From Plasmopara viticola (lineage: Eukaryota; Oomycota; Peronosporomycetes; Peronosporales; Peronosporaceae), in contig MBPM02000034.1 in assembly GCA_001695595.3 (NCBI GenBank), forward strand, positions 558,001 through 622,000: a stretch of DNA of 64,000 bases, written 5' to 3'. The translations under genes were made by a program, and so were the position numbers. Below, in pieces: positions 11,993-22,893 of this stretch. Within the stretch, counting starts at the first letter, position 1; each line of letters starts with the position of its first letter. Below the pieces are notes generated by a model, which saw nothing but the letters and a program-made list of their open reading frames with translations, ran no database searches and was not told the DNA's origin.

Positions 11993-13194
11993 GAAACGGC
12001 TTGTGCCACTTCCTGGTGTTCCTTTTACAAATAATGGCATTTGCCCTCTCCGACCCGGAGCAGGAGGTCCTCTCTCAGAAGAATTTCGTGCTCATCGTAA
12101 GTGACTTTGGCATTGAAGGAGCATCCGCTTGGAGGCCAGTACTATCAATCTCTTTAAGATGCTCATATAGCGTGTCTGACAGTTAAAAAAATGTCTCCAG
12201 ACGCGCGTTAATTGCGTCAGGTTCTTGTGCAGCCAAATGTTGCACTCTCGTGGGACTAAGCATGCCTATCAGCTTTTTCAGTCCATGTTGCATACGTGCG
12301 GGCACTACTTTATGCTCACAAAGAATTGATCTCAGAAACTTAAGCAATTGTTGAATAATAATTTTTTATGTGAGTGGGACTGCCTTAGCTCTTTCAAAGA
12401 GAAACGATTTTAGGTACCTGACCTTTGCTCGATGCCCTAATTAATACTAGTCGGAGTTCGTTACTCGCCTGACTACAAAACGCTAATTTTAGTCGCGAAT
12501 ATAGACCTTATGTAGCTCTTACAGCTCCCGAAATGTTATCTGAACGTTGCTTAAATTTAATCGACAAATTCCTGTCCTACGATTACTATCCTGCATAAAG
12601 TTGCCGAAAACGCAACATACGCTGCTTTGACTCCGGTACGTAAGAACACACGATCTATGCCTGTTTCTAAGGGTCGGGAATGTCGATTTTCCGAATCGCC
12701 CAAGAGTTTTTACATGTCGCTGGTAGAAGCCACACCCTCACAGCCAGACAATACTGGCCACCACAAGGGGCGGGGTGCCCTTGGGGTTATAAGCATTTTT
12801 TCTAGATTTAAAGTTGATACACACTATGGTAACTTAGTCCGTGGGAGGGTGATAGCTCTCGAAAGCGAGATCAGGTAAGGTACACTGTTAATTGTACATG
12901 TAAGCATACAAGATTAAGATATAATATTCCTCGGTAGTCTTTAGCGTGACGAGAAGCTTTGCGCACCGGCAAACGATGGCGATCTATCAGAACAGGCTTG
13001 ATGAGAGACCCAGTGTGTGTCACACTTGAGTTTTCAAGTGTGTGGCATAAGTCGTGTAATCTTTTGAGTACCAATAAGATATTACGTCCATAGAAGGAAG
13101 CTAGCAGAAGAGAAGTACATGGTCTGCTGATCAATTCTAAGTTTACATTTGGGAGAATGGAAAAAGTATTTTTTTCTCAAATTAAATGAAAAAA

Positions 13195-14010
13195 TATATT
13201 TGAATAGAAAAAATCTACTACGAAGTGAAGTTACTATTGAAATTATAAGAAAAAATATACCTAACTCACTAAAGAAAATATACTAATATGCTGCGCATTA
13301 CTGGCATCGACGCTTGATGTGTCCCACTTGAACATAGCTGCCGCATCGATAAAAACTTTTTGGCGCATCAACTTCTAATGTAACATGCTGTGATTCGATT
13401 CGCTTCTTTTTGGGTCGACCTTTTCTTCCGGACGGATTTGGTGGAAGATGCTAACTTTTTACGAATTCACTTTTTGTCACTAATGGCTTCACTTCGAGTG
13501 CTTCATCGTAGGCAAGTAGACACGATACAAATTCCCAAACAGCGATTCTGCACGTGACAGCTGATTTGAATTCTTGAGAGCTGCTATGAGGTGTCGACAT
13601 GCAGCGTTCAAATCCTTCATATAACCGCATGCACAATTACCACTGGTACTGCTTAACTTAACAGCATACTCCAATAACGTGTTTGTTCTAATTCAAATCG
13701 ACACAACAAACCATGAAGTTGAATTCGGACATACTTGAATTGTTCCCTCGTACATTCTTTACATTAAAGTGACGCAACTGGCCCCATTGTTTGGTCTGTC
13801 CAGCAATTTTAAGCCACTTTGTAACAAGTGGATTTGAAAACGCGCCATCTATCTGCATTGCATCTTTACCATCTCTTCAAGGCTCTTCAAATATTGTATG
13901 CGGATAATTACTATTTATAGGTATAAATTCTCTATTATTCTTACATGTGTATTTTTGCCATTGTTGCAAAGATATTCATTACAATATTTCTTGTTTTGGA
14001 GGAGTATCGT
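13195..14010 (-). mobile_element. MULE transposase C-terminal relic, copy B
   Basis: This is a minus-strand copy of the element at 765-1400, in inverted orientation and about 12 kb away. The SWIM finger (CACGYMKD...AACRHL) is encoded at about 13640-13590. It is followed by a basic, AT-hook-like GRPKKKR run whose frame is intact here but broken in copy A. The zinc knuckle at about 13345-13305 has lost its second cysteine (TGT to TAT). The upstream part at 13750-14010 matches copy C. Stops and frame changes make it non-coding. The relic ends about 200 bp before the start codon of the secreted-protein gene at 14213, so that gene's 5' flank is largely element-derived. Confidence 0.75.
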
Positions 14011-14212
14011 TTCCATTTAACTTGATATTTTTTCCATTCTCTCTTTACCTCCGCCATTATTACCATGTACACACCGGTATTTTAGAGATAGAACTAATCC
14101 GATGTGTCTATAAGCTGATTCCGCAGCTGCAGCTCTACCGATTAGAAAATTTACACGACTATTATGCTAAACGCACTTCGACCTTGTCTCTTAGAAGACG
14201 ACGTCGAGCACC

Positions 14213-14878
14213 ATGCCATTGCTTGCGCAAAGCCTTTTCGCCCTCACATTGTTCGTGAGTTTTTTGCTTGAAGCGACCACAGCATCGACAACGACTTTAT
14301 CTGACGCACGACCACTTCTTTTTCACGTGACTCTCAAGCGATCCTCCATGGAGTTGTACGGACACCTCGAATTTGACGTCTTTGCCAACCCTGTCGTGTC
14401 CGATGACAATGATGCCGTGCGATACGATGGTTATGCCACCTTTGAACAAGGTGACACAAAGCGCAAGATTATGCTAGTAGATGGTATCGCCTACATCGTC
14501 ACATCGGCAGCCAACGGGACACAAGTGGCAGAGTGTTCGTCTTCGGCCTCGCTTGCGCTGCTCAATTCCTTTATACCGGCACTTAACAATGCGAATTTTA
14601 TCTCGAGTGCAAAAGCAGACAACAAGACGCTTACGTGCTCAAGCGGAGACATGTTCGAGGTCGTGTTGGAAGACGCCATCTTCATCCTCTGTAAAGTGAG
14701 TTCGAGAGGTGTTTTTGCTTACGGAAGCGATCTAAACATTCGTGCCAAGTACCTAGACACTATACTTCCAATAAAGGCGCCGATGTTGAGTAAAGGTGCA
14801 GCACATTCGTGCGATACGATCGTAACCCCTTCACCAGTAACTCCAACTACGCTAGCATTGCTCACCGGCAGTGAATGA
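14213..14878 (+). CDS. Secreted protein of unknown function
   Basis: A single-exon gene for 221 residues. The N-terminus has a classical signal peptide: a short head, a hydrophobic core (SLFALTLFVSFLL, about residues 7-19) and small residues before a likely cut near residue 24-25 (ATTAS). The mature part has few cysteines (four), two possible N-glycosylation sites (NGT, NKT) and alternating hydrophobic/polar strands that suggest a beta-rich fold. No transmembrane segment follows. There is no RxLR or LxLFLAK effector motif after the signal peptide, so I do not call it an RxLR or Crinkler effector. I do not recognise the family. It could be an apoplastic or cell-surface protein. Third-position composition is gene-like, unlike the flanking sequence. 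The next gene, on the minus strand, converges with it. Confidence 0.75.
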   Translation: MPLLAQSLFALTLFVSFLLEATTASTTTLSDARPLLFHVTLKRSSMELYGHLEFDVFANPVVSDDNDAVRYDGYATFEQGDTKRKIMLVDGIAYIVTSAANGTQVAECSSSASLALLNSFIPALNNANFISSAKADNKTLTCSSGDMFEVVLEDAIFILCKVSSRGVFAYGSDLNIRAKYLDTILPIKAPMLSKGAAHSCDTIVTPSPVTPTTLALLTGSE

Positions 14879-15343
14879 ATCACATCGAGAGCGCTCTGCA
14901 ATTACTTCATGTATACTACACATCGCGCTTAGCGTCAGAGTTTAATAAATAACAAAGTGATACCTTTCGTCGTATCCGTATCTGATCCTCAAAATATGCG
15001 GCCTATAAATCGATGCGGCCCTGCATCAAAAATACAGCACGCTATCAGATTAATATATCATAGCCGCGTACTGGTACTAAAGCGATGACATATTTGTTAT
15101 CAGAAACTGTATTTATAAAATGTACCTGATACTTGCGGCAAAATGCTGAAATTAAATAAAGTCGCGTAATGTACTGATATTACTTCACTAAAGATTCGCT
15201 ATGTGTCCGATAACAAGAGATACACTTTCTTTGCCAAAGCTGTGTCATTTATCATAGACATAGAATGAACAAGTAATCGATTTCAGCAATAATACCTACA
15301 CTTTCACTATTTATTTATTGGGTACACTTATATCGCTTAAATA
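14879..15343. other. Convergent intergenic space
   Basis: About 465 bp of AT-rich sequence lies between the 3' ends of the secreted-protein gene and the DENN gene. It contains AATAAA-like signals (for example TTTAATAAATAAC near 14940) suitable for 3' end formation. No other feature is seen. Confidence 0.5.
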
Positions 15344-17908
15344 TCAACTCGCCACGGAGGCAATTTCGTGCGAAAAGACTTGCGTCTCTAAGAAATAGCG
15401 ATAAAACGCTTGTTCATGCGGCGACAGGTGGCGGAGAAATGCAATTCGATCAAAAACCACCACGTAATCAAAATCGTCGGAAAGAACAAAGCGAAATTCT
15501 TCAAGTGTTCGTAACAGAGCTGTCATTGTCTCTCGAAAGCACGACCGCACAAGGCCTTGAGGAAACTCACGTGCTTTTGTTGGGGTGCTGAGCATGGGGA
15601 CACAGTCACTTGAATAAATTTTCGGTTTAAGCAACTGCAACAATCGTGACGTCAAAGGTTTTCGGATAGACTGAGGGAGGTGCAATCGACTCGAAGCGTT
15701 CACCGTGTCTGCGTCCAGATCCACGACGACAATACTGTCCCCACAACCTTCACGCTCGAGCATTTCACGTAATTCTGTACGATAACTCGAATGTACACCA
15801 AACAGATACGGCGTTGGACATTGCAAACACTCGAGCATACTTTTCGGCAAGATCGGCGCAAACACGTGACTCCATTTCAAAGGAGCAATCAAGCTCTTCA
15901 GCGTCTCGCCTACAGATGTCAGTACAGAATATCGCGAGCTCACGAGCACAATCTGTCGTTCCAATAACATGCACGTGACTAAAGCAACCACGTGCTCGAT
16001 TGACAGACAGGCAAAGAGCTCCTCCATGCTAAAGTCCACATGGTGATCCAGTGTCAATTGAGGCTTTCCATAGTCTTGAACAGCCGTGACAGACGCAAAG
16101 TCAAACGGGGAAAGGAGCGTTGCCATTTGCGCAGCAGAAGGAAGCCAATTGACATCCGAGAGGTACACTGCATCATCTCGCATCGCAGTATGAAGCGCAT
16201 TCAACCGGTGTTTCAAAGTGTCGAGAATCGGATAGCGGCTGATGATGCAAAGCCCTGCTGGAACAAAGACTTCTAGTCCCTCTGTCTCCTGCAGCACTTG
16301 CTCCAATGGATTCAGCTTACTCGAATCATTTAATGGAATGTATCGTGTGAGGCACGCACAATAAAAGGCCTTGTCAGCATTTCCAATGGTCATATAAAAG
16401 AGAGACGGCTCTGGACAAGTCGTCGAGCGCACGACATCTGCTCCGGAAGGACAAAAGAATGCTTCGACATGATCTGGAATGGCATGATGATGATACAGAT
16501 CACTACTGGTCTCGCTGTAGTTGTTCGGGTCTGCCAACGTGTGCAACACTTCCTTTACCATTTCCGGATGGCTTCGGTCATTCACGTCCAGTCGAAAACT
16601 CAGGACTGAGCTAATAAGATACTTATTGTGCGGTTCCCCACGCAATTGGCCTTGAAAGAGGTCGCGCAGCGTAAACGACGTGCTTCGGACTCGTTGAGGT
16701 TGATGCGACGCCACATTCATACATTGAACCAGCTCTTGCAACGTCGTCATACTGCTATCGGAAGCAGTGCTGGAGCTATCGCATGCTGTCGCAATCTCTG
16801 TAATAGAGGACCCAGACGGACTAAGGAGTCGACTCCGATACGATGCCACCAGTGACTTGAACGATCCACTCCCCATAAAACGTACAAAATGATTTACTTT
16901 TAAATTGGCTTCAATCTCGCCTTGAATACGCTGTACTTTTCGATAGAGCACTTTCGCATCTGTTAATGAAAAGCTGCCCGCATCGAGACAAGAGGCCACA
17001 CGAAGCTCATAATCACGTAAAAGTGCTTGCTCAATCGCACCCACAAATGTCACGCGTGTGGTGGCAGTGACTGTCAAAAACTTGGCAGCAATGCGACTGC
17101 CAATCGCCAGTAATTGTTCAATCAATTCCCCCGCCTGTCGTTCCTTATCCCGCAGCTGCTCGTCCACATCAGAGCCTTGCACCACATGAATAAACTCCTC
17201 CAGTAGCGGTATCAATTGATACCGAAACTCCATCCACAGACTCAATTGTTGATGAGTTCGTTCCTTGAATAAAAAGACCCAAAAGACGCTACACAATCTC
17301 CTGTTGGCCAAGACACGCTCTAACGTCAAGAACGTCGACGTGCGCTGTCGACGAATGCTCGAAACGGACGCAACGGACGTTAAAAGGCGCTCGTCGTTCT
17401 GTTGCTCGTCGTCCAAAGCGTCCTCGGCCTCATTGTCAGCAAACGTGAGTCGAGAACTCGCGACAAACGTGGTAAACTCGGGTGTGGCCGCAAATTGAGA
17501 GAAACTGGGCTGCAATGCCTTCTTGACAGCCACTTCCGCGTCCTGAAACAAGTCCGTCTTGGCGGCTAGTCCAGAGTACAGCATCAACTCGTGGCGCAAG
17601 AGTTTCCCAAAGTTCCAGACCGATTTATTCAGAATGGAAAGGTTCTCGGACGCAATGTCCAAGAACGCGTCGGGACTCATGAACTTGCTAATGATTTTGC
17701 TCGCGTATTGCCGTCGGTGTTCCGTCTCGGGTTCCGTCACGTGCTTTTCGGTCGCGAGCCCCTTTTTAAACTCATCGACGCTCACGAGGAAGAGCAGACG
17801 CGCAAATCCTTTCGGGTCCGCCGTCGAGAGATACTGCAGGAACAACGCATGCAGGTGTGGGTCGGCCACGACGGCGTCGAGCGTCACGAGAGGCTCACGA
17901 GAGCGCAT
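15344..17908 (-). CDS. RGS-DENN domain protein
   Basis: An uninterrupted 854-residue protein. The start at 17908 is preferred over the in-frame ATG at 17992, because the N-terminal RGS-like helices (LDAVVADPHLHALFLQYL) begin at once there and the longer form adds only a basic/hydrophobic leader. A first RGS-like helical domain covers roughly residues 5-130 and a second, weaker one (around ANRRLCSVFWVFL) roughly 195-330. A DENN module fills the C-terminal half: a u-DENN segment with FYMTIGNADKAFYCACL and CIISRYP, then a c-DENN core (VVALVTCMLLERQIVLVSS, WSHVFAPILPKSML, TPYLFGVH) followed by the acidic strand IVVVDLDADTV and a d-DENN helix. DENN modules act as exchange factors for Rab GTPases; RGS modules bind G-alpha proteins or act as scaffolds. 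The combination suggests a membrane-traffic regulator that may sense G-protein state. Substrate Rab and catalytic activity cannot be read from sequence. Confidence 0.85.
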   Translation of the reverse strand: MRSREPLVTLDAVVADPHLHALFLQYLSTADPKGFARLLFLVSVDEFKKGLATEKHVTEPETEHRRQYASKIISKFMSPDAFLDIASENLSILNKSVWNFGKLLRHELMLYSGLAAKTDLFQDAEVAVKKALQPSFSQFAATPEFTTFVASSRLTFADNEAEDALDDEQQNDERLLTSVASVSSIRRQRTSTFLTLERVLANRRLCSVFWVFLFKERTHQQLSLWMEFRYQLIPLLEEFIHVVQGSDVDEQLRDKERQAGELIEQLLAIGSRIAAKFLTVTATTRVTFVGAIEQALLRDYELRVASCLDAGSFSLTDAKVLYRKVQRIQGEIEANLKVNHFVRFMGSGSFKSLVASYRSRLLSPSGSSITEIATACDSSSTASDSSMTTLQELVQCMNVASHQPQRVRSTSFTLRDLFQGQLRGEPHNKYLISSVLSFRLDVNDRSHPEMVKEVLHTLADPNNYSETSSDLYHHHAIPDHVEAFFCPSGADVVRSTTCPEPSLFYMTIGNADKAFYCACLTRYIPLNDSSKLNPLEQVLQETEGLEVFVPAGLCIISRYPILDTLKHRLNALHTAMRDDAVYLSDVNWLPSAAQMATLLSPFDFASVTAVQDYGKPQLTLDHHVDFSMEELFACLSIEHVVALVTCMLLERQIVLVSSRYSVLTSVGETLKSLIAPLKWSHVFAPILPKSMLECLQCPTPYLFGVHSSYRTELREMLEREGCGDSIVVVDLDADTVNASSRLHLPQSIRKPLTSRLLQLLKPKIYSSDCVPMLSTPTKAREFPQGLVRSCFRETMTALLRTLEEFRFVLSDDFDYVVVFDRIAFLRHLSPHEQAFYRYFLETQVFSHEIASVAS

Positions 17909-18064
17909 AAGAACAAATGAACTCAGGCGTAAAGGCAGTCCGAATGTATTTGGGAAAAATAAAAACAGGCAATCGCGCCGAGTTTTTTCCAAAGAACTGA
18001 CTCGGATTGGAGAAATTTCAGTTAGGGTCAGTCGAGTGACAACTGCGAGGTCTGATGCTGTCTA

Positions 18065-18087
18065 CAGACAGACAGATAGACAGACAG
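18065..18087. repeat. CAGA microsatellite
   Basis: About six units of a (CAGA)n tract with one TAGA variant, in the 5' flank of the DENN gene. Confidence 0.8.
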
Positions 18088-21000
18088 GTACCTTTATTCC
18101 TAAAAAATAGAACTCGAGAGCGGATTGGGGACTACGGAGCTATTTCTGCAACGCCTCTACGTCTGTCTGATTGTTTGCTGTTTTATGGATGCGTAGCTAG
18201 AAATTGAACCCGTATAGACGATTACGGTCCATATGTAGCCCTTATACCACTTGTCGTCTTTTGTCCGCATACCAGCCATTTTTGTCGAAATAGATGTAGA
18301 GGTGTGACAACCATTAGATAGAGCTCACGTGTTTGCAGTACGGTAGTTTCTGGTAGTAATGCTTTCCTAAAAACCGTGTGTCAAATCGCGATATACTTGA
18401 AAAGACTCGCCGTTCATTACAAAGTCGAACGGTGATATAAGTCGAGCTTTGGACCAGATTGTTCACCAAGGTGCACAAAGTCGATGTCTCGTCACGAGGC
18501 TTCCCTCATACTCCTATTGAAAGAGAATAAGTCACATTGACTCAGGTTTAGATTGACCAAAAGTGCTATACTAAGCTGTACGTAAGATGGAGTTACGAAG
18601 GCCACTGTTATTGAAAAAAAAAGTCATCAAATCGCATTGAATTGCACACGTTATTGAGAATGGTCGCTCATCAATAGATCCTATACCTTTCTTTACGCTA
18701 CTTTGCACAAGGTGCGGCACACTTGCTAACGATTGCGCAGACGCAAGTAGATGGCTAGTTTAATCCTTGCAAAGGTTTCGCGGTAGATGCATTCATCTTT
18801 CTGCACTTGTCGGACGAACAGACAAACTTTACAGAAGACTTCCGCTCTCCAATAGACCTGGGGGGCAGTTCCAATTTGAAGCTCTCTCTGACTGAAACGC
18901 ATCGTGGTGCTCGAGCTGTTCGAGCAAATTCTATGATTTAGAGCTCAGAGGGCTTAGCTACCTTCGAGATTACTTGTGCTCAGGTAACCTGGGGTAGCGC
19001 CTGCTGTGAGGTGAAGCCAAAGGCTTCCACCTGCAAAGGGATGTAAAATAAAAGCCTTGTCTTTTGAACGGAGGGTTCATATAAGTGGCCTTAGTCAGAT
19101 GCGCGTCGAGTCCGCACTCTCTTATCGTTGAACCGAGCCAAAAGCTGGCCTGTGGAACAATTTTGCAGATGCATTTTGTGTCTTGGGGAACACAACCAAG
19201 AACATCGGTCTTCCCAGCAAACGTTTTCGCCACAATCCAACAGCATTCACTTTTTCTTGCCTACAAGCAAGTCAAGAAATTTACAAGTATGTTTGAGTTG
19301 AAGGAGTTGACGACGTCCGCCATTAGGGAATTTAAGTTTGTGTCGCACTAATTCATAGTATGATTGTTTTGTGAGGTACAATTTACCTTTATCTGAACAA
19401 CAAAAAGGTTTTGGAGAGCTGATAGAAAGCTGCACATAACCTTCTTAACACTAATTGATGCAAATTATGATACAAGATAGCAATTTAAGAATAATTCTTT
19501 TACATTGGTGACCACTTCAGCGAGGCTTTCTTGGCCGGGTCAGACTCCCTTGAGAATCGTATAGCCTTCCATACTTGTTCTAATGTAGCCTCTAAACGAT
19601 CGATGAGTCGAACAGCGAGTCTTGTATCTCTAGGCATTGATCCCGCCTGACGAAGCCTTTCTGACATCATCAACATTAGATAAAACTTTTTTCCAGCCTC
19701 TGTAGGCGATATTGTTTGTTAAAGTGCCTGTGTCACTCCTTATCATTTGTGTCGATCAAAGTCTGCAAATTAGACAGCAACATCATCTCCTTTAGAGAGA
19801 TATTCTTTAAATCACTTTAATATACGATCAGGTTTGAATGCAATCAAAATTACGGGTCAGTTAATAACGACGAACTCAGCTCCCGTAAGGTTACTTTGAC
19901 ATTTAAGGAGCCGCTTCACGAACATCAGCCTTTGTATCTATCTACCAAGACTACGCCAACGTTCTGAAATCAAATTGTCCGTGTGATAGCGATTAAAATG
20001 CAAGAGTCACCGCACGAAAAGAGCAACAACTACACTTGGAGGTGAAATAGCCGGAAACCTTTTGTGTCAGAAGATGCACTGCTTACGATGGACAAGAGTT
20101 TCATGGCAGAATTAAAGAGGTTTAAAGAGCCGACAGCATAGCCGCGGTAGTAGTTATTTGACCTTAAGATGATCAGCACAATTAGATAAATCGGTTCGAG
20201 AAGACACAAAAAAGGCTTTAAATCGTGAAGGATTTATTATATACGTACATCATCCATTAAAAAAGCAATAACAACGGCTTCACAAGCCCGCTTTCGTCGC
20301 AATTACCTGCTCCAGGTGCGTGCCAGAGAATCTGCTTGGTACTTGGAAATATACTGCGTGACACGATGGTGGTGTTTAGCAAACAGTTTGTCATCAACAA
20401 GCTTAGTAAAATGAGACGCGATTTTCTTGGAAAATTAAATCCCCATTTTATGACGATATTTTGTCAAATGGCTAATGGCGCATCGTACACTGCGGTCAAA
20501 ATGGTGACACAGATGCCAATATTCGTAACGGTTTCTTTCAAAACAACTTGATCGATTATACAAATTGCAGTGAACACGCTAAACTTTTGTCGAGACCGGA
20601 ACCCCAATGTCATGGGTACCCATGGTCTTTAACATAACCTCCCAAGATAGTGACGGCTTGCCAGGCACGGACTTTTAGCCCGCTCATAGTTAGAATTAAG
20701 CCAAAAAATACTTTTGCTGTGATTGATACCAATTCGTTCACGCCTTGTCGTGTTCATTGGCAAAGATCTTCGGTCTGACGTTAAATCCATAAAGTTTGAA
20801 GGATGCGCAGTGGTAACACTGGCACGCAGTGTGCGGCGCACGGGCTGGCCCAGGTAAGCACGGCTAATGCCGAATATACTATTCGAACTAGAAGCAGACA
20901 GCAGTCTCACGAGCTGAGCTCGAACTTCGTTAAAGGTAGCACTTCTTTTGTCCTTGGATACCGATGCTGAAAAGTCGAAATCAGACAGAATTGCTCACTT

Positions 21001-22109
21001 AAACAGAGGTAGATTGACGTGTGTGGCACTAGCGTGCCCTTGGGCGATTTGATCGTGATCCGTCGGCGCCGCCAAAAGCGGTGCATTATAAGGACAATGC
21101 GCGCATAAAGTGCGTCGTAAAATTGCTGTCTGTTTCAGACCAAGATGCTTCGGGTGTGAATGGCAACGTAATTCATTGACTTAGGATCGGTATCTTAGAT
21201 TAGTTCATGAGACTGATCGTGCATGCATGCTTTTGAGAAGCACTATGTCTTTGATAATGAATTCGGATATATGGAAGAATTGATGACTTGTCGATGGTCG
21301 AAAAGTCCCAAAGTCTTACAAGTGAAGAGTGTATGAATTAACACGGACCCACTACGTGTCACATTTGTTAATTGCATCACCATATTGCGTGATATGTATC
21401 ATGTGATGTGTCGATCATTGGTTAATAGGTAGTGCCTTACACTGAGAGTTTACCAAACAAATGGTTTAGCGACTACTGCTTGATCCATTCTTATACTAAT
21501 TACTGACTTGTATCGATAAACTTTTATTGAAAATCCACCTTTAGAAATAATAAAATGACACTATATTGATCTTTTGGAGAGCAAAATGCAGTTCGTATGG
21601 GTTTATAGTATAAAGTGTAAGTGAAAGCCTTGGAATCACGCTTCTTTGAAGTGAATAGCTACGGCAGGTTCGCTGCAACATTTCAACCATATATGTGGGA
21701 CGACGATCTGCTCCACCAAAGGATGGATCCGGCAGACATAGTCTAAACCTTTATATCGAAGGAATACACTTTGAGGTATGACATGCTTTAAAGCGCACAT
21801 GATGTTTTGTTTCAGGCAATGTCTATCTTGGTATCCACCGCAATCTGCTGGGCATATGGGCGGTGAGCCCTTGAGACTGACCAAAGGGTCAAGCTCATGG
21901 CTCACGCATTTGTTCACAGACACTGCCTGTATTGGAGGACTGTTAGAAGTCCATTAGACCTTTGGCTTACTGGAGATTCATCGCAGAGCGGGCAGAGTGA
22001 TGTTTGTATGCAGCCTGAGCAAGGATGTGCATTTGAGATATTTCCAGCCGGTGTATTGGAAATTTTTTATAGTAAAGCTGTTTTTTCATACAGTATTTAG
22101 ATAAATAAA

Positions 22110-22400
22110 TTCCAGATCACGAAATGTCGAATGCGGACCGACAATTTACCGCTGCGTTTTTTGGCTAACGATGTTCCAACACTCGAACACCCGCTGGCTG
22201 GCTGATGGCAACGCAAAATTTCCTCAGTCATATAGCCAAAAGAGCAGACTGTGTGCTTGACAACATACTGCGCCATATGTGGCTAAGGCGTCATATTCGT
22301 GGCCGACACGATACCAATGGCTGAGTTTGGATTCAACAATGGAAATTACACACCTATGGGCTTCACACCCTTCGATATAAGCAAAATATACACATTATAG
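22110..22400 (+). mobile_element. Decayed Ty3/gypsy integrase
   Basis: Read across frames, three blocks match the C-terminal half of gypsy integrases in the right order: DRQFTAAFF (the strand after the second catalytic acid), a segment with DCVLDNILRHM (the helix after the TDGQTER-type motif), and FGFNN...GFTPFDI (the FAYNNS...G.SPFEL block). Frames change several times and stops intervene, so it is an old relic. No LTRs or reverse transcriptase could be attached to it. Confidence 0.6.
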
Positions 22401-22850
22401 CTTCGCTATTACATAGAGGGATCGATGCTGCTGAAATTGGCAACAGAAAATATTTCCTTTTAGGTCTCTTCGCTTAACCGTTCTTTGTACGATCACACTT
22501 ATGTGTCTTTGCTGAAAGCCTGATAACGTAGAGAATTGCCATTGCCTTTGTTCAAGCTAAAAAAAAAAGCTCAAAAACCTTTATGCTTATGGATAAATAT
22601 AATTGAAGACAAAAACGTACCACGAAATTAAGACTAGAATCAACAGGTATAATGAATATCTTTTATAAGATAGTCCACGGTCCTGGAAAGGCATATGTTG
22701 ACGCAAACCATCGACCCTTCCAAGTATACTCCAGGGCGTCTTGAAGATATTATTATGATCCTCTGACTTTCGATCTCGTACAAATCCTATGATGCCTCCG
22801 ACAATACATCGTAGCATTTCTCGACGTTTGATCTCGCTGATAAGACGAGT

Positions 22851-22893
22851 AGCAAGTACGAGTGGACAACGGTTTGTCCACTCGTACTTTGCT
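22851..22893. repeat. Hairpin with 4-nt loop
   Basis: Left arm 22851-22869 and right arm 22874-22893 are complementary over 19 pairs with one bulged A; the loop is CGGT. There is no T run after it, so a terminator or RNA gene is not indicated. Confidence 0.8.

Larger units (their letters stand above)
2996..13190. other. Gene-poor AT-rich tract with no recognised gene
   Basis: Apart from the 100-codon ORF at 3504-3806, the minisatellite at 4226-4300, the tRNA-Leu-like sequence at 5613-5694 and the small inverted-repeat element at 11913-11992, I find no gene. Frames are short, stops are dense on both strands and no frame shows domain motifs or a consistent splice pattern. Long decayed transposon bodies are likely, but I could not assign them. 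Confidence 0.55.

Noticed and set aside
17559..18110. 183-codon plus-strand frame
   Set aside because: Almost wholly antisense to the 5' part of the DENN gene, with Arg/Ser-rich composition typical of an antisense shadow.
20629..20970. Minus-strand frame with RTLR, resembling an RxLR effector
   Set aside because: There is no ATG start or signal peptide before the motif and no EER after it. The frame simply continues upstream with other sequence to a stop. The match to RxLR is four residues.
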